From the NCBI RefSeq assembly GCF_014356525.2, contig NC_052507.1, positions 63,685,666 to 63,749,665 of the forward strand: DNA of 64,000 nt, read 5' to 3'. Below, in pieces: positions 42,389-52,358 of this stretch (position 1 is its first letter; every line of letters starts with the position of its first letter). The translations under genes and the position numbers were made by a program. This DNA comes from Nilaparvata lugens (Eukaryota > Arthropoda > Insecta > Hemiptera > Delphacidae). The notes beneath the pieces are model-generated. The model was not told the DNA's origin and searched no databases. It worked only from the letters and a program-made list of their open reading frames with translations.

Positions 42389-42870
42389 CTAGCTGGCTTG
42401 GCGAACTTCGTACCGCCAAATAGTTAATACATCTCATGGCAAACTTCAGCTGGATGCACACCTGAGGAGGTGCGATTAATGGAAAATCTCACACACACTG
42501 AATCGGGCATGGCGTGGAACAGTGTGATGAGGCAATCTCCATAAGATCACCATGTACCATGACGATCTTCATAAGATCACCACTTTGTATCACCAAGCCG
42601 CGCCTCCTCAGGTGTGCTTAGCCTTAACTTGATCTTTATGAAAATTATCCAACAATCAGTATTCACATTTATATCTCAATATGGATATCCCATGTTACTC
42701 GTGCAGCAGTTTGTATTTTCAGATATAGTTGAATGCAGCTTGGGAAATTGAATGATATATCTCCTTGCTGCTGATTTTCCCATGCATATTCTAAATTTAC
42801 AGCATTTCGAGTTCTACGACCCAAGTTTGGACGTCGTTTGTATCGCGGCATTATTATTTAGAATTTAAAT
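42389..42870 (-). mobile_element. Deleted Helitron with its start of coding sequence
   Basis: Read on the minus strand, the 3' end is GTACGAAGTTCGCCAAGC followed by CAGCTAG and then T. The start of a Helitron-type protein lies 280 bp upstream (42851-42669). Most of the Rep/helicase reading frame has been deleted. The 5' TC end should lie to the right of 42851, but I could not fix it. Confidence 0.55.
42669..42851 (-). pseudogene. N-terminal fragment of a Helitron protein
   Basis: The frame begins MPRYKRRPNLGRRTRNAVN. The pattern MPR.KR..LGRRTRNA is, from memory, the usual N terminus of insect Helitron Rep/helicase polyproteins. After about 30 residues the match is lost and the frame ends at 60 codons. 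No HUH nuclease or helicase motif remains. Its position upstream of a CTAG-type terminus on the same strand supports the assignment. Confidence 0.5.
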
Positions 42871-43162
42871 TTTGTGAATCAGTAGAAAGAAAATGGAAAA
42901 ACAGATCTACCGACGGCTGTTGGATGACACAATGATTATAACAGTTGATTTTTATCTCTGTGTGTGACCAGCTCAGAAATCTTCTCCCATAAGGATTACA
43001 TGTGAACTTTGAAGGACCGAAGGAAAGAGTCCTGAAGTCTGATCATAAATTTGATAGGCCATAAACCTGCTCCTGAACATAACAAACGCAACTAAAAAAT
43101 CATCAAATTCGGTGAACACATAAGAAAGTTATTGAATGTCAAAATTTGAGGCTCGATTTTTA
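42871..43162. other. Spacer; possible 5' end of the Helitron
   Basis: Unique AT-rich sequence with no gene. The left part may belong to the deleted Helitron. Confidence 0.3.
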
Positions 43163-43779
43163 TTGACCGAGCGAAGTGAGGTCTAAGATTCAAGTCCACG
43201 GTTTGGCATTTCTCTTTATGTTTAAATGTTTATATGTTTACGCAGTAATAGGATTTCATGAAATTTGACAAGTTTATTCCTTTTTAAATTGCGCGTCGAC
43301 GTATATACAAGGTTTTTGGAAATTTTGCATTTCAAGGATAATATAAAAGGAAAAAGGAGCCTCCTTCATACGCCAATATTAGAGTAAAAATCAGACTATA
43401 CAATATTATTCATCATAAATCAGCTGTCTAGTGGACTATAATACTACCCGTTCAAAAACATCGAACATCTTGAAAATGTATCTTTCCATAAACGTTGGTA
43501 GACAGTTGACTATAATACTACCCGTTCAAAAACATCGAACATTTTGGAAATGTATCTTTCCATCAACGTTGTAGACAGTTGCAGCCAGACCTGATGACAG
43601 CGCTCACACTCACATTCCGGGACGATACGTCAGGTACGATAGGACAGACAGCTCTATGTTCATTTAGAATGTCTTCTAAACATTTAAATTGATAAATTAT
43701 TCATTAATTTTTGAGGAAACATAACAACAGGTCAATGTAACTTACTGAGCGCGAGGTCTACTGTTCACAGAGCTACTAG
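43163..43779 (+). mobile_element. Helitron-like family B, long subtype
   Basis: Starts TTGACCGAGCGAAGTGAGGT preceded by A, and ends GTTCACAGAGCTACTAG followed by T. It contains a duplicated ACTACCCGTTCAAAAACATC segment (near 43443 and 43518). It shares the GACAGCGCTCACACTCACAT region, inverted, with 37860-37930. Confidence 0.7.
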
Positions 43780-44194
43780 TTTATATAGATTTGTGTGTAT
43801 ACCACTGAAAATTTTCCAAGAAGGTGGAGAGAGATCGAATCTTGACTCATAAAATTGAATGACATTTCATTTCATTAAATTTCTGTGTCGTTTTGGATAG
43901 AAGTTTAATAATCAATAATATAATAGAGGGAAAAAATTGGCCTATACACATACGGGATAGGAAATTCAGGAATGATGGATCATCAAGTCTGAACTCCTTA
44001 ACTGATCAACTTTAAATTTTGCATATAGATTCTTGATTTATCGAGGATGGTAATAGGCCTATTCCAAATTCTTCTAGATCTCAGTAGATCAAGTTTTCAA
44101 TTAGACCTTTGCGGAGCAGGGATTACCGGATAGTTATGAATAATTTCTGAAGGCTTGTTATGAAAGGAGTAATTTCATTTTATTCCATACCCAT
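43780..44194. other. Spacer; nothing recognised
   Basis: AT-rich DNA without open frames or repeats matched elsewhere in the window. Confidence 0.35.
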
Positions 44195-45045
44195 AAAAAT
44201 CTGGCGTGGTACACTCATACAACTTTCCTTGCTCATTGATCTATAAGCCTCATTTTTAACGAGGATAATTTTGGGGAATAACATTATGCCGATTGGCGGC
44301 TAAATAATTAAAACTATGATTATACTATTGTAATTGTTTTTAGAGTACATTTTCCTTTGTTTAAATTATGAAATTCGAGGATTTTTTAAAAGTTGTCAAA
44401 ACAGCTGTTCCACAAATAAAATATCGACATGTGTTCTTTTGAATAAACTGCTCTACCTACCTACCTCACGCACGAGAAGGAGGTTACAAAGTAAATTTCT
44501 CAGGGATGGGGTGGACCCCCTGTTAGTTTCCCAGGGAGGAGACTCATTCATACAGGGTATGAATTTGAAAAGAATCGGTCAATTCATTTTTGAGAAAATC
44601 GTGATAGAGATTTAACAAAATTCATTCTTCTCAGGAATATTACGGAGCTTCTGCAATTTTCCCAGAAATAAGACTCATGTCAGTTGATAAGGCTTATAAA
44701 TAGCTTATCTAGGGTATAAATTTGAAGGAAATCGTTAGAGCCGTTTTCGAGAAAACCGTGAAAAATATGGTTTTTTAGCAATTATCCGCCATTTTGAATT
44801 GAATTTCTTATTGTAGGATCCTCATGGTATAAGGACATGGAGTTTAAAATTTCAAGTCAATCGGTTAAATAGGAATGGAGTTAACGTGTTCACAGACACA
44901 CACACAGACCAACACCCAAAAATCATGTTTTTGGACTCAGGGGACCGTGAAACGTATAGAAAACATGAAATTAGGGTACCTTAAATTTTTTTGGAAAGCA
45001 ATACTTTCCTTACCTATGGTAATAGGGAAAGGAAACTAAAAATGA
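44195..45045 (-). mobile_element. Dispersed repeat C, copy 3 (undisturbed)
   Basis: Starts AATCTGGCGTGGTACACTCA and ends TGGTAATAGGGAAAGGAAAC. It is the inverse of copy 1 and lacks the insertion found there, so it shows the uninterrupted arrangement (ATTATGAAATTCGAGG region). Segments such as TCCCAGGGAGGAGACTCAT and TTTCGAGAAAACCGTG are shared with 4440-4700. Confidence 0.7.
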
Positions 45046-45224
45046 ATGTGAAGTACTGTCTAGGGTGTCCTAATCGATTCTGTGTCGCAATGATACAAAT
45101 GATAATGTGTGAGCTTCACACATCATTTCAGCCTTTATGTTAAAGATTGCCAGCTAGTTCACGTTTATTGTTGCAAGCTAGTTTCTGTTCAGTTGGTTGC
45201 CCTGGTACTCCTTCTATAGTGAGA

Positions 45225-46172
45225 TCTTAGACCAGTTATAGAATAGACACGCTGGAAAGTCTAGCCTCTGAAGCCAACATCTACTGCCAAATCCACCCAT
45301 CTTGACGTCACAACAGTGACGTCACACATCGAATGGAAAACTTTCAGATTGTGTCTATTTCAGATTCATTGTGTTTTTAGGTTATTTCTAGCTATGGACA
45401 AAAACGATATCGGTTAAGTTATAATGTGTTATGTGATATCGGCTTCAAAGTTATAATGTGTTTTGAAAATAATAATTGAATGAAAAAGACTAAGAAATAG
45501 TCAAAAAACCACTGATTTATTGATAATTGGAAAGACCGGTTTCTGTTATTACACCATTGTCAATCTCTGATAAACTCGTAGAGTTCCACGAAAGTAATGA
45601 AAGAAACCGGTCTTTCTAATTATCAATAAATCAGTGTTTTTTGACAATTTCTTAGTCTTTTTCATTCAATATGAATAATTACCACAATATCAACTTCTCA
45701 ACTACACAAAAAGTGAAAATAATAAGGTACGGTAGCCTACAAAACTTATTTTTTTATTGTCATGCTGCAATGAGTTCACTTACATCATATCCAAGGATAA
45801 TATTACAGTTACAACTTACAATATTTATGTGTATAAATTTCAACTTACGCATGAAAAGATATTCCACTTTTTTCCTAAACATTTCAGTGCAATTATATGT
45901 TGCGCAGGAGATTACCATTTCCATAAATAATAATTACATAAATAAATAACAATCTGCTATGGCAAACAAGCTATGTTTAACAACAATGTAAGATAAACAC
46001 CACTAACACATACACAAAAAAACTCAAAAAAGTTTTCTATAATTTCTATAGGATGCGTGACGTCACTGTTGTGACCTCAAGATGGGTGGATTTGGCAGTA
46101 GATGTTGGCTTCATCGACTTTCAGTATGAATATACAATGGGCCGTGTCTATTCCATAACTGGTCTAAGAGTG
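45225..46172. repeat. Foldback with ~110-bp arms
   Basis: ATCTACTGCCAAATCCACCC and TTGACGTCACAACAGTGACG near 45280-45330 are inverted near 46055-46110. The outer part, GACCAGTTATAGAATAGACAC near 45230, is inverted near 46145. The loop holds repeat D and AT-rich DNA. A 69-codon plus-strand frame in the right arm is unlikely to be coding. Confidence 0.7.
45476..45713. mobile_element. Repeat D copy with 12-bp target duplication
   Basis: Starts TTGAATGAAAAAGACTAAG and ends ACTACACAAAAAG. TGAAAATAATAA lies directly on both sides (45464-45475, 45714-45725). The arms AAACCACTGATTTATTGATA and its inverse fold back around a GATTGTCAAT-type centre. Confidence 0.8.
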
Positions 46173-46547
46173 AGATCCACGTTAGAATGGCAGTGGATAA
46201 AGATGGGAGAAGAACGTTGCCGAAACTCTGTCTTGTCAATGCCTTCTATAGACGGTAGCTGATACAGGTATATTGATGTAATATTAACTGTTCATCCTCG
46301 TTTAAAATAATCAATTATATTTTATCAGGCAAGAAATTATATTTCTCAATAACTCAATAACGAATTCTCATAATCAAGATGGAATATTTAGTTAATAAAA
46401 TTATCAATTCTACATTGCTGAAAGACAGTCTGACAACAGAGCAAAGCGGGAAAGAGAGAGAGCGCTATCCGCTTTCTTGAATGATAGACAAGGATAGCAG
46501 TACCATTGCTAATCAAACACTGCCATTATAACGTGGACCTCACTATA
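46168..46547 (+). mobile_element. MITE family A, near-complete copy
   Basis: From GTGAGATCCACGTTAGAATG to CATTATAACGTGGACCTCAC, 380 bp, with all interior blocks in order (GTTGCCGAAACTCTGTCTTG, AGCGCTATCCGCTTTCTTGA). The left end sits in the adjoining foldback. Confidence 0.8.
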
Positions 46548-46656
46548 CCACAAAACAGAACTGTAGAAGAACCGATAGAATGAAGCAGCCAACACTTCCA
46601 TTCTATTTATTGTTGGTCTTTTGCCAGGAATAGGACGGGACGACTTGCGAACTGCT

Positions 46657-46915
46657 TTTGCGACCTTCTTCTTCTTCTTCTTCTTCTTCTTCTTCTTCTT
46701 CTTCTTCTTCTTCTTCTTCTTCTTCTTCTTCTTCTTCTTCTTCTTCTTCTTCTTTTTCTTCTTCTTCTTCTTCTTCTTCTTCTTCTTCTTCTTCTTCTTC
46801 TTCTTCTTCTTCTTCTTCTTTTTCTTCTTCTTCTTCTTTTTCTTCTTCTTCTTCTCTTCCTCTTCATCCTCCTCCTCCTCCTCCTCCTCCTCCTCCTCCT
46901 CTCATCCATCTTCTT
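46657..46915 (+). repeat. TTC trinucleotide tract (~200 bp) grading into CCT repeats
   Basis: Near-perfect CTT repeats with four interruptions, followed by CTC repeats from about 46868. The poly-Ser/Phe and poly-Arg frames that cover it on both strands are artefacts. A polypyrimidine/polypurine tract this long can form triplex (H) DNA and is mutationally unstable. Confidence 0.9.
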
Positions 46916-46959
46916 TTCTTCTTCCTCTTCTCAAGGATTATGTCTTATTCTTTTAGATG

Positions 46960-47439
46960 AGCGGGTTGCCTATGCTGCCCCTTGCTCCAAACATCTATAG
47001 AACAACTTATATCTAGATATATGAAGTATATCTAGATTCCAGCCTTGGCCCGGGGTTCACTTTGCGACAAGGGCAGCAGCTGCAGCCATCTTTGTCCACA
47101 TGACTCCGTCTTTTTCCATTCGAAATTTGCCCCGACTGCAGGGTCTTTGGGGTTCCAAAGAACTTTGGTGCCATGCGGGAAAGGAAGACGTGAACATTCG
47201 TACATAATACAAAGATGTGATCATGCATTACCACATAGGGATTACGGAGGTCTTGCTAGCTTGGATCAATGTATTATCAACTAAAGTACGGTGAGTCAGG
47301 GTTACTTGAACCCACTTGTACCTCAGATCAATTCTTATTTATAATAATAGATAAGGAATGATTTCTATACTTCATATGTATAATATAAAGACTATAATCT
47401 AATCCGTCGAATTAAAAAAGTTACAAAATATATTATCGA
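46960..47439. other. Spacer with a GC-richer stretch; no gene assigned
   Basis: 47040-47180 is GC-rich and unique. The minus strand gives APKFFGTPKTLQSGQ and a Cys-rich segment, in a 73-codon frame I cannot assign. It may be a transposon coding fragment. Confidence 0.3.
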
Positions 47440-47905
47440 TGGAATTAAATAGAGAATGCATTTATTCAAATGCTAATTAATATATATTTATTATTTAACG
47501 AAAATCCCAAATAAATGCTGCAAATCACCCCGAAGACCTCTGCTACTGCAGACATTGACAACAGGGTTAACAGCTAGATGGAAATTCGATGAGAACTACT
47601 ATCCAAAAATTAGTTGCCAGCCCGGGAATCGAACCCGATACCTCCCAATTGCTAGTCAGGAATTGGCTTCGTATAAAATGAGCGCTGCTATCCAGAGATT
47701 GTCAGTTTGGTGTAAGGGTAAGCATTCCTGACTAGCAATTGGGAGGTACCGGGTTCGATTCCCGGGCTGGCAACTAATTTTGGAAAGTAGTTCTCATCGA
47801 ATTTCCATCTAGCTGTTAACCCTGTTGTCAATGTCTGCAGTAGCAGAGGTCTTCGGGGTGATTTGCAGCATTTATTTGGGATTTTCGTTAAATAATAAAT
47901 AAATA
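47440..47905. mobile_element. Inverted dimer of the 307-bp tRNA-like element
   Basis: The left arm (about 47440-47668) is a minus-strand copy that stops inside the tRNA-like module at GCTAGTCAGGAAT. The right arm (about 47669-47890) is a plus-strand copy with a complete module. The two arms are almost perfect complements over about 220 bp, but differ together from the array (GACCTCTGCTACTGCAG, AACAGGGTTAAC). The dimer therefore arose once and is not derived from the local array. Confidence 0.85.
47699..47773 (+). ncRNA. tRNA-like module with complete anticodon stem
   Basis: Same 75-nt module as in the array, with A box TGGTGTAAGGG and B box GGTTCGATTCC. Here the base after TTGG is G, so CCTGA and TTGGG pair fully around the loop CTAGCAA (anticodon AGC). 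A T4 run follows. This version is the better candidate for the ancestral sequence. Confidence 0.65.
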
Positions 47906-48295
47906 TATTATCATTGTGTGTAAATGATAGGTTTAAGTTTTCTAGTCAATATTCACTGTTTCTGGAACAAACGAGCTTTCAATGGTGCTTGAGAACTTGT
48001 TTATATAGATTTGAACTTCTTACCTTTTTTATGTAAATTTATTGCTTCTTTTCATTATGTTTTTACTGTTTAAACTAATTGAATTAGTTAAGTTAACTGA
48101 AATTGTTAAGCTTTTTGAGTTTAGTGGATTTGTTGAATGTATAAAACTTATTGGATTTGCTGAACTTGTTGAATGTATTTAAGTTACTCAGTTATTTGAA
48201 TGTGTGGAATCTATCTAATTTATTGATTAGGAATTACCTTGTACCTTCTAATGTGAGCTTCTTGAATGTTAGAGATTCATAGTAATAATGTTTAT
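47906..48295. other. AT-rich spacer with TTGAA/TTGTT-type short repeats
   Basis: Degenerate short motifs such as ATTGAATTAGTTAAG and TTGTTGAATGTA recur between 48060 and 48200. No gene. Confidence 0.4.
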
Positions 48296-48320
48296 TGATT
48301 ATAACGTGGACCTCACTATA
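48296..48320 (+). mobile_element. Solo terminal repeat of MITE family A
   Basis: Only ATTATAACGTGGACCTCACT and a few flanking bases remain. Confidence 0.6.
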
Positions 48321-48847
48321 GAAGGTTAGACTCCTATCAGTAACTCTATCTTCTAGTATTTCAATAATAATGATCAAGTTATTCACAATCGTTGTTGATT
48401 AGCCACTCTCATAATCATGTTAGATACTAGCAGGCAATCCGTGCTTCCCAAGGGTCTATTTTGAGACTTGACAAACTGAAAACTCGACTTAATGAATTCT
48501 TTAAGAATTGAAAATAGGCCTATAACCAACCCCGGTTAATTATTGAGAATATAATATATATATGCGAAATTTCAAGTTAATCAGTCCTGTAGTTTAGACG
48601 TGATGATGCGCCAAACATATTTACCTATCCCGTACGTATATAATCAACTTCTTTCCTTTAATAGGATTTGGATATAGAAGTAGAATATTTTTTTAAAGTG
48701 ATATTTTTATGAATCCTGAAAAAACTAGACCACCTTTTGCTTCAAAATCAGTTAAAATTCTTCCCTAAAAAATCCCACTTAACTTACATCTAAGCTTGAT
48801 TATGTAGTGCTCTGTGATTTAATACATTCTATCCTATTCTATTTACT
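48321..48847. other. Spacer; nothing recognised
   Basis: Contains a segment near 48530-48660 (CTGTAGTTTAGACGTGATGA) reminiscent of repeat C-type DNA but not clearly matched. No gene. Confidence 0.3.
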
Positions 48848-49105
48848 TCTCGTGTAGTTGAGAAGTTGATATTGTGGTGATTATTGATATCAAATAAGAA
48901 GACTGAGGAATTGTCAAAAATCACAGATTTTATTGATCGTTAGAAAGACCGGTTTCGGTTGTTACACCATTGTCAATCTCTGATAAACTGGAAATCTGAT
49001 AATCTCCGAGTTTATCAGAGATTGACAATGGTGTAACAACCGAAGCCGGTCTTTCTAACTATCAATAAAATCTGTGTTTTTCGACAATTTCTTAGTCTTT
49101 CTATT
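48848..49105. mobile_element. Repeat D foldback copy
   Basis: Starts GTGTAGTTGAGAAGTTGATA and ends TTTCTTAGTCTTTCTATTCA. The arms GATTGACAATGGTGTAACAA and its inverse meet near 48995 around AATCTGATAATCTC. Confidence 0.75.
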
Positions 49106-49712
49106 CAATATTCTATCAATAAGAGAATGCAGCATAATTAAGTTAGAAATCACTCTTCTAAGACCAAAGAAGCCTGGAATATCCAAGGAATCAGGGGTTG
49201 TATTTTAGATTCCTTATTATTATCCATCGATCCCGTTGTCGGATAAACACGTTGAACTGTCGGTCTCGGCTTAAGTATGACAGTCGTAAGGCCTACTGAC
49301 AGCTCAAATGATATATTCAGGCAAGGTGGAACATCCGTCAGGAACTCTCCACCTGGCACATAGCCACATTTAATACATTTAATATAATTATCATTATTAT
49401 TCATCCATAAATCTCACCAACCATCTTGAAAGTATCATAAACTCAGCATTACAAACAGCTGATTAGCTAATGTCAATTTCTAACCTTCAACGTGAAATTC
49501 GTATCACAATGTCAACACAGTCAGTTTCTTAATTAAAATGTACATTAAATTTCATACAATAACAATTTACATTGAGGAATAGGATTTACATATTATGAAG
49601 AGTCAAAAATCCTGGGTGTTATGAATTATTATACAGTGAACAAGAAAAAATGACATACTAGCACAAAAAATTCAGAGAGAGAGAAACACTTAAATACTCC
49701 AATTAAGAGCTG
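49106..49712. other. Upstream flank of the TPS-like gene; no second gene
   Basis: Unique DNA with an 84-codon minus-strand frame near 49150-49404 that I cannot assign. No repeat family recognised. Confidence 0.35.
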
Positions 49713-49815
49713 AAGTAGGTACTCCAATGAAGAACAGTTGAAATCTTCAATGAAGAACAGTTGAAATCTCCAATGAAGAACAGTTGAAATCTTCAATGAA
49801 GAACAGTTGAAATCT
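49713..49815 (+). repeat. 23-bp tandem repeat, four copies, upstream of the TPS-like gene
   Basis: The unit ATGAAGAACAGTTGAAATCT plus TCA or CCA is repeated four times with a 23-bp step. It ends about 115 bp before the start codon. It probably lies in the promoter or 5' leader. AACAGTTG resembles a Myb or E-box-like core, but binding is not shown. Confidence 0.75.
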
Positions 49816-49929
49816 CCTATTATCTCGGTTATCACACGACTGTAGGTATTTATCATTTTATCTATTTGTTCATTAGTATATGGTAAAAGAACCTTTAAAC
49901 CTTGGATCCTGTTTATAGTAGTTGATAAA

Positions 49930-52281
49930 ATGGGAAGTAACCAAAACCTATCCGATAATTTAAACGAAAACATAATTATCGTCGCTATAAGGCTGCCAGT
50001 AGGTTTCGAGAGAAACGTTGAAAACGAACTAGTTAAAATTGAAACAGTTGATGGACTAGTTTGTTGTATGAAACAGTTGATCGTTGAGAAAAACGGTTAC
50101 TGGATCGGCAGAACCGAGGACCTAGATTGTAACGAGAGTGGAAGCTTAGAACACGAAGTCAACCCAGACGAATATAATCGACAAATACATTGGAGCTCCA
50201 TTCCACCGGCTAGACTTGTATCAGTTACCATTGATAAATCAGTTTATGATGTGTTTTATAACCTGTGTTGTAAGGGATCGTTCTGGCCTTTGTTGCATTC
50301 CATGCCAGATAGGGCAAGTTTCAATCGAGAACATTGGAAAGTGTACTGTTCTGTAAATGAAGCATTTGCTAACAAAACTGTGGAGGTACTAGAACGGTTA
50401 GCAGGTGATGAAGATACACGTCCAATATGTATTTGGATCCACGACTACCATATGCTCATGGTTTCAAGCTTCATCCGTGCTGCAGCCAACGAGAAAAACT
50501 TTAACATCAAGATAGGTTTCTTCTTACATTCTACATTTCCACCTTGGGATGTGTTTAAAATCCTTCCATGGGCCGATGAAGTGCTACAATCACTCCTAGA
50601 GTCTGACCTGATAGCCTTCAACATACAAGCATACTGTTTGAATTTTGTTGACTGTTGTCAGAGATGCCTAGGTTGTCGCGTGGATAGAGACAAGCTCCTA
50701 GTTGAGAACGGATCACGGTCTGTTTGTGTCAGAGCGATGCCGATTGGCATCCCCTTCAAGGAAGTTGAGGAGCTGTTGAAAACTCTACCACCAAACGGCT
50801 CCAACGAAATCAAGGAGATTGTCTGTGTTGATAGGTTGGATTTCATCAAGGGTATACTACACAGGCTTTATTCGTATGAGACGTTCCTACAGAAATACCC
50901 AGAGTTCCATGGGAAGGTTTTTCTGCTTCAAATAACGATCCCTTGTAGATCTGATTTGGATGTGTTCAAATCGTTGAAGGTTGAAATCGATCAACAAGTT
51001 GGAAGGATCAACGGGTTATTTGCAACAACTAAATGGACTCCGATACAGTATATTTACGGGGTCGTGGATCAGATTGTGTTGTTTAAAAACTTACGTGATG
51101 CATCAGTAGCTATGATCACACCGCTACGCGACGGTATGAATATGAGTGCTAAGCTTTTTGTGGCCTGTCAGATGAACAGTCCACCAGGTGTGTTACTACT
51201 GTCAAAGTTCGCTGGAACAGCTGATACCATGGAGGAGGCGCTACAGTGTAATCCTTACGAGAAGGAGGGTGTGGCTGATTCGTTGTATAGAGCGCTAACT
51301 ATGCCCAATGATGAACGAGAAGCCCGTATGATTGCGTTGAGGAAACGGGAGATGCAGAATGACTCAGTGAGTTGGAGTCGCTCGTTTCTGGACGCCATCG
51401 GATCGACAGTGAAACGGGAAGGATCGCCGTTGTATAATTTAGATATGAGACCTCTGGAAATCAATGATTTCAACGATTATCTACCAAAATACATATTTAA
51501 ATCGGAGAAATTAGCGTTGATAACTGAGTATGACGGTACATTAGTTCCCTCGAATCCATCTCCACCTCATTCCTCGGGGATTCCAGCTAGTACATACGAG
51601 ATACTCCAACGGTTAGTTGAGAGGCCCAACATGAATATCTGTGTGATTTCTGGTAGAACAGCTCAAAACTTGAAGGATATCATCGGAATTGAAAAACTAA
51701 TCTACGCGGGAAATCATGGGCTGGAAATTTTGTACCCAGACGGTAGCAGGTTTAGCTATCCAATGCCTGACGAATTCAAAGATACATGCAGTGTTTTGTT
51801 GCAGAGTCTACAGGAGTTGACTTGTAGAGAGAGTGCCTGGGTTGAGAACCAGGGTGCGATTGTTACCCTACATTTGACCCCGATACCGAAGCCGTTGCGA
51901 CCAGATTTGATTCGGAAAGCGCGCGGATTGATTGAGAAAGTTGGGTTTCACGCCAGGATTTGTGACGAGGTGATCGAGGCCACCCCACCGGTGGCGTGGA
52001 ACGCGAGTCAGGCGGTGATTTGCATTATGCGGACCGTGTTCGGGATTGATTGGAGTGAGAGGGTCGGCATGATACTGGTCGGAGACTCTCTGTCGGACGA
52101 GGAGGCGTTTGAGAAGTTGCGGGGTGTTGCGGCAACTTTCAGCGTGGTGAGTAGTGTACGCTCTAAGACGTCTGCTGAACGGAGACTGTATAGTATTGAG
52201 TCGGTTCATACACTGCTGGATTGGATCGATAACTATTTGATGAGGAAGCAGAATGGGAGCGGGTATAACGGATTTTTCTGA
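49930..52281 (+). CDS. TPS: Trehalose-6-phosphate synthase-like protein with degenerate phosphatase domain, intronless
   Basis: A 783-residue uninterrupted frame, near the usual length of arthropod TPS. The GT20 synthase domain (about 14-490) would make trehalose-6-phosphate from UDP-glucose and glucose-6-phosphate in the cytosol. It keeps R21 (RLPV), W119 (WPLLHSMPDRA), HDYH (171-174), H200, R302 and K307 (VDRLDFIKG) and N404. Two deviations stand out: FFLHSTFP where the family has HIPFP, and L409 where a conserved Glu (AKEF) contacts the nucleotide-sugar. In the HAD-type phosphatase domain (about 510-770), motif I reads EYDGT, so the nucleophilic Asp is Glu533. The motif III Lys is Thr685, and motif IV GDDxTDED is GDSLSDEE (718-725). 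SGR (574-576) is intact. Phosphatase activity is therefore unlikely and synthase activity uncertain. The start AAAATGG is the first in frame. The open frame argues for selection. Absence of introns suggests a retrocopy, though no poly(A) tract or target duplication is evident. Confidence 0.9.
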   Translation: MGSNQNLSDNLNENIIIVAIRLPVGFERNVENELVKIETVDGLVCCMKQLIVEKNGYWIGRTEDLDCNESGSLEHEVNPDEYNRQIHWSSIPPARLVSVTIDKSVYDVFYNLCCKGSFWPLLHSMPDRASFNREHWKVYCSVNEAFANKTVEVLERLAGDEDTRPICIWIHDYHMLMVSSFIRAAANEKNFNIKIGFFLHSTFPPWDVFKILPWADEVLQSLLESDLIAFNIQAYCLNFVDCCQRCLGCRVDRDKLLVENGSRSVCVRAMPIGIPFKEVEELLKTLPPNGSNEIKEIVCVDRLDFIKGILHRLYSYETFLQKYPEFHGKVFLLQITIPCRSDLDVFKSLKVEIDQQVGRINGLFATTKWTPIQYIYGVVDQIVLFKNLRDASVAMITPLRDGMNMSAKLFVACQMNSPPGVLLLSKFAGTADTMEEALQCNPYEKEGVADSLYRALTMPNDEREARMIALRKREMQNDSVSWSRSFLDAIGSTVKREGSPLYNLDMRPLEINDFNDYLPKYIFKSEKLALITEYDGTLVPSNPSPPHSSGIPASTYEILQRLVERPNMNICVISGRTAQNLKDIIGIEKLIYAGNHGLEILYPDGSRFSYPMPDEFKDTCSVLLQSLQELTCRESAWVENQGAIVTLHLTPIPKPLRPDLIRKARGLIEKVGFHARICDEVIEATPPVAWNASQAVICIMRTVFGIDWSERVGMILVGDSLSDEEAFEKLRGVAATFSVVSSVRSKTSAERRLYSIESVHTLLDWIDNYLMRKQNGSGYNGFF

Positions 52282-52298
52282 GAAAATTATTTGATTCT

Positions 52299-52304
52299 AA
52301 TAAA
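52299..52304 (+). promoter_or_regulatory. Likely poly(A) signal of the TPS-like gene
   Basis: AATAAA lies 18 bases after the stop codon. A 3' untranslated region this short is unusual, and later AATAAA motifs exist (for example near 52505), so this is only the nearest candidate. Confidence 0.45.
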
Positions 52305-52358
52305 CCCAATTTCAATATAAATTAGTGGAGTCAAAACATTTTTCAAAAGAAACTACAG

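Noticed and set aside
46607..46960. Poly-Arg, poly-Phe and poly-Ser proteins
   Set aside because: Pure products of the TTC trinucleotide tract.
47013..47234. Cys-rich 73-codon gene on the minus strand
   Set aside because: GC-richer and possibly an old coding fragment, but too short and unrecognised to call.
49150..49404. 84-codon gene divergent from the TPS-like gene
   Set aside because: No recognisable domain, no promoter evidence and ordinary composition.
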